Shown: positions 27,629 to 36,285, counted from the stretch's first letter. The stretch: 64,000 nt of DNA from Faeciplasma sp900553675 (GCA_958428235.1 CAUAFG010000015.1:1-64000), one strand, 5' to 3'. A program made the numbers and translations. The notes: generated from the sequence alone by a model not told the origin.

Positions 27629-28891
27629 ATGGACTTTGCACCCAGCGCCTTTGAAATACTTGGTGAAAACGCTAAAGCAGCTAAAATTGAGCTTGCCTGC
27701 TCGTCGATTACCGCACGAAACGCGGCGTTAGCTGAAATTGCCGATTCATTGGAGAAGTACAAAAGAAACATTCTTGAACAGAACCGCATAGACGTTAAGA
27801 ACGCGGAAGCCGCCGGAATAAAGTCCTCACTTGTAGACAGACTTTATATGAACGAAAAGCGGATAGAGGGCATTGCCGACGGCGTGAGAAAAATTATCGC
27901 TCTGCCCGACCCTATCGGCATTATCGACGGCGGAGAGATACGTCCCAACGGTCTTAGAATAACCAAGCTGAGAGTTCCGATGGGCGTTATCGGAATCATA
28001 TACGAAGCGCGCCCGAACGTAACCGTTGACGCGGCTGCGCTATGCATAAAATCCGGAAACGCCGTAATCCTTCGCGGAGGAAAGGAAGCCGTTTATTCCA
28101 ACACCGTGTTTGTAAATATCATGCGAGAGGCATTGGAAAAGGCAGGACTTCCGGCGGACAGCGTTCAGCTTGTTTCCGACACCACCCGTGAAACCACAAA
28201 CATAATGATGAAGTCGAACGAATACCTCGATTTGCTTATCCCGCGCGGCGGCGCAGGTCTTATAAACGCCGTTGTTCAGAATGCTACGGTTCCGGTTATA
28301 CAGACCGGCGTTGGCAACTGCCACATTTATGTTGACAGCGCGGCGAACATCCCCATGGCTCTGGACATTGTGGACAACGCCAAAACCTCGCGTCCGGGCG
28401 TATGCAATGCCGCCGAAACCCTTTTGGTTCACCGAGAGGTGGCGGAGGAATTCCTGCCCAAGCTTAAGAAAAGGCTGGATAAATCTAAGGTTGAGCTTCG
28501 CGGGTGCGAAATAACCAAAATGATTTTAGGCGACAGCGTAACACCGGCTTCCGAAAGCGATTACAGCGAGGAGTTTTTAGACTACATTCTTGCGGTGAGA
28601 GTTGTTGACAACATCTACGACGCCATTGAGCATATCCAGAAGTACTCAACAGGTCACTCCGAGTGCATTGTAACCGACAATATCGTTGCCGCGGAGGAGT
28701 TTCAGCGCAGAATCGACGCAGCGGCTGTTTATGTAAACGCTTCAACAAGGTTTACAGACGGCTATGAATTCGGTCTCGGCGCGGAAATCGGAATATCTAC
28801 GCAAAAGCTTCATGCAAGAGGACCCATGGGTCTTAAAGAGCTTACGACCTATAAATATCTTATAAACGGAAACGGTCAGATAAGAGAGTAA
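27629..28891 (+). CDS. proA: Gamma-glutamyl phosphate reductase ProA
   Basis: The 420-residue enzyme of the aldehyde dehydrogenase superfamily makes glutamate-5-semialdehyde for proline synthesis. VPMGVIGIIYEARPNVT, LRGGKEA, and the catalytic-Cys region SRPGVCNAAETLLVH are visible. The ATG at 27629 with AAAGGAATG is preferred over the upstream extension to 27542, whose sequence is not ProA-like. The 135-base gap before it may hold its own promoter; no clear one was found. Confidence 0.95.
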   Translation: MDFAPSAFEILGENAKAAKIELACSSITARNAALAEIADSLEKYKRNILEQNRIDVKNAEAAGIKSSLVDRLYMNEKRIEGIADGVRKIIALPDPIGIIDGGEIRPNGLRITKLRVPMGVIGIIYEARPNVTVDAAALCIKSGNAVILRGGKEAVYSNTVFVNIMREALEKAGLPADSVQLVSDTTRETTNIMMKSNEYLDLLIPRGGAGLINAVVQNATVPVIQTGVGNCHIYVDSAANIPMALDIVDNAKTSRPGVCNAAETLLVHREVAEEFLPKLKKRLDKSKVELRGCEITKMILGDSVTPASESDYSEEFLDYILAVRVVDNIYDAIEHIQKYSTGHSECIVTDNIVAAEEFQRRIDAAAVYVNASTRFTDGYEFGLGAEIGISTQKLHARGPMGLKELTTYKYLINGNGQIRE

Positions 28892-28956
28892 AATATCTTG
28901 TTGGCATATAAGAGCTTCGATTATGACAGTTCAACGCGAAAGGCAGGGCAAAAGCT

Positions 28957-29979
28957 ATGAAGAAAAAGAAACACGCAAGGAATCCTTCTGACTCAGAAAA
29001 CAAAGCAAACGCTGTTGCTGAAAGCAGCGCAGAAGCTGTCGCCGAAAGCAAGCAGCAGCCGGCTGCTGCTAATTCGGGAACAGAAGCAGATGGAAAGGAC
29101 GATTTTGCTCAGGCAGTATCCACCCTTGCCGACGCTACCGGAATCATATCCGTAATTCCTCCGAAGGAAGAGAATAAGGACGGCAAAAAGGAAAACGTCA
29201 AAAAAGAAAAAGCGCCGAAAAAGCACGACAAGCCGGAGCATGACGATCAGCTTAAGGAAATGATTGACGACGCTTTGGATGAAAATGTTGAGAATCTCGG
29301 CATTCTGGACGACAGCTCATCGCAAAGTTCAGGTATAAGCCTGAATCAGATTCTTACAACGCTGTTTGGTCTTTTTGTCATAGGCTTTGCAATATTCGGC
29401 ATTATCTCTGCCGGAATAAAAATCAACGACTATATGGAATACAAAAAGTCGAATATCGAGCGCATTCAATACTTTGAGCGGCTGGTGCTCCCCCTTTCCG
29501 CCTGCGACGCGCCTACGTTTGAAAACGTTTCGGCACTGAACAACGACGTTATAATCTCCGCCGCGTGCTGGGATATAATTCTTTCTCCGTCGGCTTCATA
29601 TGTTCCCGAAAACGGAAACTACAAAATATCATATCTTGATGTGGACATAAGAATCAACAAGCTTTTCGGAAAGGGTCTTACATATACTCACACAACGGTC
29701 GGCGATGAGGAGCTGATGTTTGTATATGACGAGGAAACCGGAATGTACAGCATTCCGACAACTCCGCGAACGCTTGCCTACTTTGCCAGCGTTGACGAGC
29801 TTGTTCCCACCGAAAACGGATACATCCTTACGGTCAGCTACAAAACACCTATAACCAACTGGATATCTACAAGCGCTTTGCCTGACAAGATTATGACCTT
29901 TACAGTAGTCGGAAACGGTCTTACTTACAATATTTCCTCTCTTGAGATTAAGGAGATATCAAATACTCAGGAACTTTGA
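28957..29979 (+). CDS. Single-pass membrane protein with charged N-terminus
   Basis: No family recognised for these 340 residues. Residues 1-125 are low-complexity Lys/Glu/Ala/Asp-rich and look disordered. One transmembrane helix follows (LFGLFVIGFAIFGIISAGIKI, given in part as FVIGFAIFGIISAGI, about 140-160). About 180 mostly beta-rich residues follow, probably outside. It ends at a strong terminator and follows proA. Confidence 0.72.
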   Translation: MKKKKHARNPSDSENKANAVAESSAEAVAESKQQPAAANSGTEADGKDDFAQAVSTLADATGIISVIPPKEENKDGKKENVKKEKAPKKHDKPEHDDQLKEMIDDALDENVENLGILDDSSSQSSGISLNQILTTLFGLFVIGFAIFGIISAGIKINDYMEYKKSNIERIQYFERLVLPLSACDAPTFENVSALNNDVIISAACWDIILSPSASYVPENGNYKISYLDVDIRINKLFGKGLTYTHTTVGDEELMFVYDEETGMYSIPTTPRTLAYFASVDELVPTENGYILTVSYKTPITNWISTSALPDKIMTFTVVGNGLTYNISSLEIKEISNTQEL

Positions 29980-29990
29980 TATGATATAAT

Positions 29991-30030
29991 TACATCCCCG
30001 AAGGATTGCTTCTTTCGGGGATGTATTTTT
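29991..30030. terminator. Terminator between 28957 gene and spoIID
   Basis: A perfect 12-bp stem, TACATCCCCGAA (29991-30002) with TTCGGGGATGTA (30014-30025), followed by TTTTT. It is placed to serve both convergent genes. Confidence 0.9.
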
Positions 30031-30035
30031 GTGTT

Positions 30036-31070
30036 TTATTCTATGCCGTTTGATTTTACGATTTCCACACCTGTAAAGTATTTTTTCAGTATCTCCTCGT
30101 ATCCGGATCCGCGCTTTGCCATTTCATTTGCACCATATTGCGAAAGTCCCACAAGATGTCCTACTCCGCTGACTTTGAATGTAAAGCTTTCAAACTTTTC
30201 AGAGTATTTAAAGGTGAATCTTGCGGACGGAAGACCCAAAAGACTTGCAAAATCGGTTCCGCTGATGGTATGCTCGCCGTCTAAAATAAGCTGTTTGACA
30301 TATCCTGTGTCGTTTATCTCGCTTATAGCTATCCAGTCTTTTGCTTCACCCATAAGCGTTATTGAGGGCTGAGCCATTGCAAGCCGTGCAAAAAGCTCAT
30401 CCTTTAAATACACCGCCTCGGTAACATATCCGGAATCATATTCGCTTTCAACCGACAATAAATACGGAACATCCTCGCCCAAAACCGTTTTTGCGCTTTC
30501 AGTAACTCCACCGCAGGAGAAGCAGTACGCCGGAACTATCGCTCTGCCGTCGCATGCAAGGTATTCGCCTTTACACGATTCTATTGCGCTTTGCACCTTT
30601 GTTTTATATTCTGGAAGTTGTTCTGAGTAAAGCTCGTCCGCTTCGTCCTGCCAGACAAGACGAATATATTTTTGACTGTCTGTGCTTATGTCGCATCCTT
30701 CAATATCTGCATCGGGCGAATATATCGACCTCATTCTTTTTCCCAATATATAAGTATACATAAGCACGCACTGAGCTTTTAGCAGCTCGGGTTCAGCTGT
30801 CGGAGATATTGCACCGAGCATGGCAGCGCTTAAAAAGTCCTCGATTGTAACGCTTAAAGCTTCCCCGCTTTCTACGTTATATATCTTAACTGTATCTATA
30901 AACTTGCAGTTCATATCGTCCTGCATAATTGCCATTGCCGCGACTGCGTCGGTTATATTTTGTGGAGCCACCGTGCCGTCGTCGCTTTTTACGGACATAA
31001 TTGCGGGAATCAGCGGAATTAATATCAGCGCCGCTGCCACAAGTGCCAAACCCTTCATAAAGTTTTTCAT
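30036..31070 (-). CDS. spoIID: SpoIID/LytB-domain protein, stage II sporulation protein D
   Basis: The 344-residue protein has an N-terminal membrane anchor and the SpoIID domain: LLKAQCVLMYTYILGKR is the motif around the catalytic Glu/Ala-Gln-Ala type segment, and VPAYCFSCGGVTE and VGHLVGLSQYGANEMAKRG follow. SpoIID is a lytic transglycosylase needed for engulfment during sporulation. It is a good marker that the host forms, or descends from, spore formers. AAAGGGGA precedes the ATG. Confidence 0.87.
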   Translation of the reverse strand: MKNFMKGLALVAAALILIPLIPAIMSVKSDDGTVAPQNITDAVAAMAIMQDDMNCKFIDTVKIYNVESGEALSVTIEDFLSAAMLGAISPTAEPELLKAQCVLMYTYILGKRMRSIYSPDADIEGCDISTDSQKYIRLVWQDEADELYSEQLPEYKTKVQSAIESCKGEYLACDGRAIVPAYCFSCGGVTESAKTVLGEDVPYLLSVESEYDSGYVTEAVYLKDELFARLAMAQPSITLMGEAKDWIAISEINDTGYVKQLILDGEHTISGTDFASLLGLPSARFTFKYSEKFESFTFKVSGVGHLVGLSQYGANEMAKRGSGYEEILKKYFTGVEIVKSNGIE

Positions 31071-31233
31071 TACAACATCCCCTTTAAGCTTCTGAGAGGA
31101 TTATACTATCATCACACGGACTAATATGTCAAAAAAGAGGATGTGGATTTTTGCACTTATATTAGAGCTTTAGACAAAGAAAAATGAGTGCAAACGAATA
31201 TAATAAAAATCAGAACTTTTTGCTTATTAGCTA

Positions 31234-31262
31234 TTGATTTTTTCTTAAGATTGATGTATAAT
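31234..31262 (+). promoter_or_regulatory. Predicted promoter ahead of the tRNA-Arg hairpin
   Basis: TTGATT, a 17-base spacer and TATAAT. Transcription would start at about 31269, the first base of the long hairpin that precedes the tRNA. Confidence 0.55.
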
Positions 31263-31269
31263 AATTCTA

Positions 31270-31370
31270 TACTTATTTCTCGTTAAAAAGTGTCTATAAA
31301 ATCGCTACAAAATCCATCGTTTAGCGATTTTGTGGCGATTTTATAGTTGCACTTTTACGAGAAATTAGTA
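31270..31370. repeat. 101-base imperfect palindrome upstream of tRNA-Arg
   Basis: The outer arms TACTTATTTCTCGT (31270-31283) and ACGAGAAATTAGTA (31357-31370) match with one change. The inner arms, around CTATAAAATCGCTACAAAATC and GATTTTGTGGCGATTTTATAG, also pair almost fully. It ends 4 bases before the tRNA. It could be a MITE-like insertion or a structured 5' leader. Confidence 0.8.
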
Positions 31371-31374
31371 TTAC

Positions 31375-31449
31375 GCCTCCTTAGTTAAATGGATATAATA
31401 AACCCCTCCTAAGGGTTAGTTGTGAGTTCGATTCTCGCAGGGGGTGCCA
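31375..31449 (+). tRNA. tRNA-Arg (anticodon CCT)
   Basis: A full cloverleaf can be drawn over 75 bases. Acceptor GCCTCCT pairs with AGGGGGT (two G-T pairs), the D stem is GTTA/TAAT, the anticodon stem AACCC/GGGTT is perfect, the loop is CTCCTAA with anticodon CCT at 31408-31410, and the T arm is GTGAG-TTCGATT-CTCGC. The 3' CCA is encoded. It decodes AGG. Confidence 0.94.
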
Positions 31450-31453
31450 AATG

Positions 31454-31486
31454 AAAAGCCGTCCTATATTGGGTGGCTTTTTATTA
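31454..31486 (+). terminator. Terminator after tRNA-Arg
   Basis: AAAAGCCGTCC (31454-31464) pairs with GGGTGGCTTTT (31471-31481) through 11 pairs including two G-T, and a T-rich tail follows. Confidence 0.8.
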
Positions 31487-31499
31487 TCACTGTAATTCA

Positions 31500-31964
31500 T
31501 CATTGCAGAGCGTTTTCCTCTGCTAAAGCAAGGTAGGCTTTAAGATTTTTTAATATAAGCTCCAAGCTTGAATAAAGCTCGCTTCTTTGCTCATCGCTAA
31601 GACCTTCTCCCGCGCCGATCATCGCCAGTATAACCTTTTCGTTTATCCTTTTAACTATGTCTTCTCCGGAGCTTGTAAGATTATACACCGCTCTGTAGGC
31701 ACGCTTATCCTCCGGAAGTCCGCGCGAAACAAAGCCGCCGTTTTCAAGCTGTGTAAGCGTGCGGGAAACCGCAGCTTTATCCTCTGAGCAGAGCTTTGTA
31801 AGCTCGGTTGAGGTAAGACCATCCGGATATTTGCCGAGATAGTAAAGGCACATTGTATGCTTTGCGTGAAGCCCAAGCTTGTTCATTTCGACTTCCTTAA
31901 TTTTCTGAAGGTATCTGTTAAGTTCCACTATATATTCTGAAATAGTCTCAAATCTTGAAATCAT
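31500..31964 (-). CDS. MarR-family transcriptional regulator
   Basis: The 154-residue protein has a MarR winged helix: TSTELTKLCSEDKAAVSRTL for the helix-turn-helix and GFVSRGLPEDKRAYR for the wing, which has the conserved D-R pattern. GGAGGGG precedes the ATG. Its promoter carries a TTGACAAGTCAA palindrome at the -35 box, implying autorepression. The same palindrome sits at the promoter of the alcohol/aldehyde dehydrogenase operon (44.6 kb), a likely target. Confidence 0.88.
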   Translation of the reverse strand: MISRFETISEYIVELNRYLQKIKEVEMNKLGLHAKHTMCLYYLGKYPDGLTSTELTKLCSEDKAAVSRTLTQLENGGFVSRGLPEDKRAYRAVYNLTSSGEDIVKRINEKVILAMIGAGEGLSDEQRSELYSSLELILKNLKAYLALAEENALQ

Positions 31965-31994
31965 TATCTACCCCTCCATTCACATAACAGAGAT

Positions 31995-32023
31995 ATTATA
32001 ACTCCAAGATATTGACTTGTCAA
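31995..32023 (-). promoter_or_regulatory. Promoter with palindromic operator of marR
   Basis: On the minus strand TTGACA (32023-32018), a 17-base spacer and TATAAT (32000-31995) match consensus exactly. The perfect palindrome TTGACAAGTCAA (32012-32023) covers the -35 box. Confidence 0.8.
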
Positions 32024-32035
32024 CAATAAATCATA

Positions 32036-32067
32036 TAAAAACTGCCGTCCGGATTAGTTCGGACGGC
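32036..32067 (-). terminator. Terminator of the DUF1538-PII operon
   Basis: GCCGTCCG (32044-32051) and CGGACGGC (32060-32067) form an 8-bp GC-rich stem with an 8-base loop. On the minus strand it is followed by AGTTTTTATA. Confidence 0.85.
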
Positions 32068-32081
32068 GTTGCGCAATATTC

Positions 32082-32753
32082 CTATTCCTCGTCAAGCCGC
32101 CGCAGACCGGCAACCTCGGACACCGGCAGCGAGAAGCATATTGCACCTGCCTGAGTTCCTGCCCCGCATGAAGAGGTTATAGCCTTCATTATAGCGGATT
32201 TTTTGCCTGTCGGCGCGAGAATATATATCATATCCTTTTCCTCTGCGAGCGATACCCCGAAGAACTTTTCAGACTTAGCCCTGCCCGTTCCTTTGGCGTG
32301 GAAGACTGTTCCTCCGCCTGCTCCGGCGGCGCGGGCAGCGTCCATAACCGTGTCCGAGTGACCCTCGTTGAGTATTACCACTATAAGCTCGTGTTCAAAT
32401 TCCATATTGGGTAACGCACCTCCTAAGCTTTGACCGTCTGAAATATATGCAAGTGTTCTTCCACCGCCAACACTTTTTATCGGCACCGTCATCATGATTC
32501 CGTTTCCGGGGATATCTATAAACAGCTTGCGCTTTGCCTGCCTTATAAGCTGTTTTGCAGACGAAGCGTTTGCGACCGTGACAACAATCGCCTTTTCACT
32601 GGGCTCAAGGTCGTAAAGCGAAAGATGTTCAGATTTTGCCGTTCCCCTTCCCAGATTTGAAATTATAACCGAAAGCTGCAAGCCTTCGAGAATGGATATC
32701 AGCTTTTTGGACTCGCTTCGGTCAACAATGCTGAAAACATAGTATAATTCCAT
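32082..32753 (-). CDS. PII-like protein with two tandem domains
   Basis: The 223-residue protein reads as two PII-type ferredoxin-like halves. The second is clearest: HELIVVILNEGHSDTVMDAARAAGAGGGTV followed by FFGVSLAEEKDMIYIL, which I show in part as DTVMDAARAAGAGGGTV. PII folds bind nucleotides and control transporters. It lies 50 bases downstream of a DUF1538 membrane protein, a known pairing, and is presumably its regulator. The ATG at 32753 is chosen over a GTG four codons upstream because AGGAG is correctly spaced only for the ATG. Confidence 0.8.
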   Translation of the reverse strand: MELYYVFSIVDRSESKKLISILEGLQLSVIISNLGRGTAKSEHLSLYDLEPSEKAIVVTVANASSAKQLIRQAKRKLFIDIPGNGIMMTVPIKSVGGGRTLAYISDGQSLGGALPNMEFEHELIVVILNEGHSDTVMDAARAAGAGGGTVFHAKGTGRAKSEKFFGVSLAEEKDMIYILAPTGKKSAIMKAITSSCGAGTQAGAICFSLPVSEVAGLRRLDEE

Positions 32754-32803
32754 ATTTTTTACCACTCCTTTCGCTTACAGCTAATAACAAGACCATATTA
32801 ATA

Positions 32804-34330
32804 TTATGCCGCTTCCCAAAGCTCGATGATTTCGTCCTGACCGTAATCGTCGTAAATATTGACATCCTTTGCTCTGCGGGATTTAATCTTTGCTATAGCG
32901 CCCATTATCTGAACGGTTATAAGCGGCATCATGGCAACCATGGCTACCAGGCCAAAAGCGTCGGTCATGATATTTCCGCCCTCAGCATTGCAAACGCCCA
33001 TGGCAAACGGAAGCATGAAGGTTGCCGTAAGAGGACCGGAAGCAACTCCGCCGGCGTCGAAGGCTATTGCCGTGAAGGTTGGGTCTACAAAGAAGGTAAG
33101 TCCCAGAGCGACAAGGTATCCGGGAATCATAAACCACAGAATAGAAACTCCGGTAAGCACCCTTATCATTGCGATACCCATTGCGGCGGCTATGGCAATT
33201 GAAAGGGTCTGCTTCATCACGCGCTCAGAGATAGCACCGGCGCTCAGCTCGGTTACCTGCTTTGTGAGGACGTGCACGGCAGGCTCGGCGTTGATTATGA
33301 ACCATCCTAAAAGCATTGCAAGAGGGATAATAAGCCATTTGAAGCCGGAACCTATCATAGCTCCGCCAAGAACATATCCAAGTGAGGAGAATCCGACGTT
33401 TACGCCGGTAAGGAACATAACAAGTCCGAAATATGTAAACAGGATTCCAACTAAAATCTTTAAAAGCATTTTCTTTTTGAGACGCAGCGAAATAATTTGA
33501 AAGAGCAAAAAGAAAACGAATATAGGCAGAAGCGCAATTGCAACCTCTTTGATATAGTCGGGCAAAGCCTTTAAATATCCCATTCCGAGGTCTACGGTGT
33601 GGTTAAACTCATTTATTATTATCGATGACGACGACTGCGAATCGGTTGGGTATATCATTCCAAGAATCAGCACGGCAAGAATTGGTCCTATAGAGCAAAG
33701 AGCTACAAGACCGAAGCTATCCGACTTTGCCTTGCTGTCGCTTCGTATTGAGGCGACGCCCACGCCCAGAGCCATTATGAAAGGAACGGTCATAGGTCCG
33801 GTGGTGACTCCTCCCGAATCGAACGCGACAGAAAGGAAGCTTTTATCCGAGAACGCCGACAACACAAACACGAGCGCATAGAACACAATCAGCATCCACT
33901 TAAGCGGGATTCCGAAAAGGATTCTTACCATGCTTAGCATCAGGAAAAGACCTACTCCCACCGAAACGGTTATTACAAGCATTAAACTATCAATTTCAGG
34001 GGCGTTGGCTGCAAGAACCTGCAAATCAGGCTCGGCAACTGTTATCGCTATTCCCAGAATTAAGCTTAAAGAAAGTATCAGCCAGAGCTTGCGCGATTTT
34101 GTCATCTTTGCGCCTATCTGGTTGCCTATCTGCATCATGGAAAGGTCTGCTCCGAGAGTGAACAGTGCCATTCCAAAAATTATCATCACAGAGCCGACAA
34201 GGAATGAAAGCATCAGCCCACTGCTTACAGGCACGAAAAATATACAAAGTGCCGCAACGATAAGCGTTATCGGCAAAACCGAAAGCACTGATTCCTGAAG
34301 CTTTTCCTTTAGCGCGTTGCGGTGCGGCAT
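32804..34330 (-). CDS. DUF1538 membrane protein (duplicated; transporter-like)
   Basis: The 508-residue polytopic protein contains two halves with the same repeated signature: VAFDSGGVTTGPMTVPFIMALGVG in the first and IAFDAGGVASGPLTATFMLPFAMGV in the second, both around a (S/A)FDxGGVxxGP core. About a dozen hydrophobic helices are visible. DUF1538 proteins have been linked to Na+/K+-H+ antiport in a two-protein form; here both halves are fused. AGGAG is 10 bases before the ATG. It is coupled with a PII-like gene. Confidence 0.82.
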   Translation of the reverse strand: MPHRNALKEKLQESVLSVLPITLIVAALCIFFVPVSSGLMLSFLVGSVMIIFGMALFTLGADLSMMQIGNQIGAKMTKSRKLWLILSLSLILGIAITVAEPDLQVLAANAPEIDSLMLVITVSVGVGLFLMLSMVRILFGIPLKWMLIVFYALVFVLSAFSDKSFLSVAFDSGGVTTGPMTVPFIMALGVGVASIRSDSKAKSDSFGLVALCSIGPILAVLILGMIYPTDSQSSSSIIINEFNHTVDLGMGYLKALPDYIKEVAIALLPIFVFFLLFQIISLRLKKKMLLKILVGILFTYFGLVMFLTGVNVGFSSLGYVLGGAMIGSGFKWLIIPLAMLLGWFIINAEPAVHVLTKQVTELSAGAISERVMKQTLSIAIAAAMGIAMIRVLTGVSILWFMIPGYLVALGLTFFVDPTFTAIAFDAGGVASGPLTATFMLPFAMGVCNAEGGNIMTDAFGLVAMVAMMPLITVQIMGAIAKIKSRRAKDVNIYDDYGQDEIIELWEAA

Positions 34331-34374
34331 AGTGTTTTCACTCCTGTTCCCTGCTGATTTAAAACGTTAATACT

Positions 34375-34403
34375 ATAATAGCATTTTTTCCATCATACGT
34401 CAA
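34375..34403 (-). promoter_or_regulatory. Promoter of DUF1538-PII operon
   Basis: On the minus strand TTGACG (34403-34398), a 17-base spacer and TATTAT (34380-34375), about 45 bases before the DUF1538 start. Confidence 0.6.
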
Positions 34404-34422
34404 CGGTATAACCAAAATTTTT

Positions 34423-34453
34423 GCCCTACTGATATCAAAGGAATCAATAGGGC
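34423..34453. repeat. Inverted repeat at the left edge of the recombinase island
   Basis: GCCCTA (34423-34428) and TAGGGC (34448-34453), with inner TGAT/ATCA pairing. It could be a weak terminator for the recombinase transcript or part of an attachment site; no U-run supports the first. Confidence 0.35.
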
Positions 34454-34470
34454 GAATTGTGCGGCGGCAA

Positions 34471-34629
34471 CTATTTCATAGCCGCCATTTCATATTTTCT
34501 TTTTGTGGCTTCTCCTCCGCGGATATGCCGCTCCTGCTTGTTGATGTCTAAAATAACCTTTACCTCTTTATACAAGGACGGCTTAACCGTCTTTAAACGT
34601 TCGCTTACATCTTTATGTATGGTCGTCAC
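34471..34629 (-). CDS. 52-residue protein overlapping the recombinase 3' end
   Basis: A GTG-started frame (GTG at 34629) encodes MTTIHKDVSERLK followed by a basic helix and the block QERHIRGGEATKRKYE. I have the impression that the RHIRGGEAT block recurs in small proteins beside clostridial site-specific recombinases. It overlaps the recombinase stop by 17 bases. No good Shine-Dalgarno is seen, so translational coupling or a degraded remnant are both possible. Confidence 0.5.
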   Translation of the reverse strand: MTTIHKDVSERLKTVKPSLYKEVKVILDINKQERHIRGGEATKRKYEMAAMK

Positions 34630-36148
34630 AAATTAGAACGGTCTCATCAAGTCCCAAGTCGCCGAAAAGTCTAAGATAAATGTCGATATTGCCTTCCTTA
34701 TCGACCTCGATTTTCTGGAGAAGCTTTTTCAGCTGTGTGTTTGTCATGCTTTTAACATCGGAGACATCTTCGAGTGCTTTAAAGGTGTTGTTAAGGATTC
34801 CTTCAAGCTGTTCACCACGTGTCAGGTGGTAAGACACCACTTTAAGCTCATTTTCAAGCCGCTCGATTTCCTTTAGCGAGCCGCCGATTTTATCATTCAA
34901 CTCCTCACGGGTGATGAGGTCGTCGGTATACATATCCATATATTTCTGGCGGGATTTTTTCAGCTTATTGAGCTTTGCTGTAAGCTCCTTTTCAAGATTG
35001 ATGTTATCGTCCTTTGCCTTATATACCCTTTCAAACTCGCTGACAACCCGGCGGATTACGTTCTTTTTATCCTTAAGAAGATTGGTGAAATACTCCTGAA
35101 GGGCGTTGACAAGCTCGTCCTCATCGAGAGATATTTTATTAGGACAGCTGTTTGCTCCCTGCATATTATGACCTGAGCAGACCCAGCGGACATAGGTATT
35201 TTTGTATGTGCGAACCGTCCTGCGGAACGACCAGCCGCATTCCTTGCACTTAATAAGCGTTGAAAACAGGTACTGGTTGCTGTGCCGCTCGCTCGTCATC
35301 TTAAAAGCCTTGCTGCGTTCGCTAAGGATATACTGAACCTTGTTGAAGGTCTCCGGCTCGATGATTTTAAGTTCGGGCTTGTCCACAACTATCCAGTCCT
35401 GTGAGTCCTTTTCCTCTCTCCTGCCGGTCAGAAAATCGGCGACCTCCTGCTTGCCGTTGACTACTCTGCCGATATAAATCTCATTGGTAAGTATCCGGCA
35501 AACGGCATTTTGTGTCCACAGGCAGTTGCGCTTTGTGCGAATCTTCCGCTCGTTTAGCATACCCGATATTTTCGATGCGCCATAGCCATCCTCGGTGTAC
35601 CATCTGAAAATCTGCCGCACTACCTCGGCTTCTTCCTGATTAATCGTAAGATTAAAATAGTCGCCGATGGTTTTATCGTAGCCGAATACGATATTGGGCA
35701 CCCTGCCCTTTTCGGCATTTATCTTTTTGCCGAACTTCACACGCTTTGAGGTGTTATTGCTTTCCTCCTGCGCGAGAGCGCCGAAGACCGTAAGCACAAA
35801 TTCACTATTGCCCATGCTTGTCATGTTTGCAGTGAGGAACTGCGTTTCGATGCCCATGGATTTCAGCTTTCGGATATTCTGCAAAAGGTCAACGGTGTTT
35901 CTTGCAAAGCGGGATATATCCTTTACGACAACCATCTGGAACAAGCCATGCTCGGCGTCTGACATCATCTTTAAAAACTCTTTGCGGTTTTTTGTTTTAG
36001 TGCCTGAAATGCCCTCGTCGGCATAGAGGCGGACTAAGTTGTCGTTGGTTTTGGCGCAGTACTCCTGAAAGAATTTTTTCTGCGCTTCAAGGCTGTTGAG
36101 TTGATCCTCTTTGTCGGTTGAGACTCGGCAGTATGCGGCTATGTTCAT
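34613..36148 (-). CDS. Large serine recombinase (site-specific integrase)
   Basis: The 511-residue protein has an N-terminal resolvase domain (AAYCRVSTDKEDQ with catalytic Ser10, then ADEGISGTKTKNR and VVKDISRFARN), a recombinase domain, a zinc ribbon with CKECGW and CSGHNMQ...CPNK, and a C-terminal coiled coil. Such enzymes integrate and excise mobile elements. The ATG at 36148 follows AGAGGTG; the open frame extends upstream without homology. It is adjacent to the ATPase/TOPRIM-like pair, which may be its cargo. Confidence 0.92.
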   Translation of the reverse strand: MNIAAYCRVSTDKEDQLNSLEAQKKFFQEYCAKTNDNLVRLYADEGISGTKTKNRKEFLKMMSDAEHGLFQMVVVKDISRFARNTVDLLQNIRKLKSMGIETQFLTANMTSMGNSEFVLTVFGALAQEESNNTSKRVKFGKKINAEKGRVPNIVFGYDKTIGDYFNLTINQEEAEVVRQIFRWYTEDGYGASKISGMLNERKIRTKRNCLWTQNAVCRILTNEIYIGRVVNGKQEVADFLTGRREEKDSQDWIVVDKPELKIIEPETFNKVQYILSERSKAFKMTSERHSNQYLFSTLIKCKECGWSFRRTVRTYKNTYVRWVCSGHNMQGANSCPNKISLDEDELVNALQEYFTNLLKDKKNVIRRVVSEFERVYKAKDDNINLEKELTAKLNKLKKSRQKYMDMYTDDLITREELNDKIGGSLKEIERLENELKVVSYHLTRGEQLEGILNNTFKALEDVSDVKSMTNTQLKKLLQKIEVDKEGNIDIYLRLFGDLGLDETVLICDDHT

Positions 36149-36191
36149 GTTAGCACCTCTCTGTGGCGTGGATTGCTTTCTGTTACTTCTT

Positions 36192-36249
36192 ATTATAGCA
36201 TATGGGGCTGAGATGTCAAGAGGGTAGCGAACCAATATTAGTTGACTAA
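36192..36249 (-). promoter_or_regulatory. Promoter and palindrome upstream of the serine recombinase
   Basis: On the minus strand TTGACA (36219-36214), a 16-base spacer and TATAAT (36197-36192). Just upstream lies TTAGT-TG-ACTAA (36238-36249) flanked by two ACCAAT copies, a candidate operator or attachment core. Confidence 0.55.
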
Positions 36250-36285
36250 CCAATGAACAACTGAGTGCTGAATTTGAGAAAGATT

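Noticed and set aside
31071..31140. TTGACA and TATAAT upstream of spoIID as a sigma-A promoter
   Set aside because: The spacing is 21 bases, too long, and spoIID is expected to use a sporulation sigma factor whose consensus I could not find convincingly.
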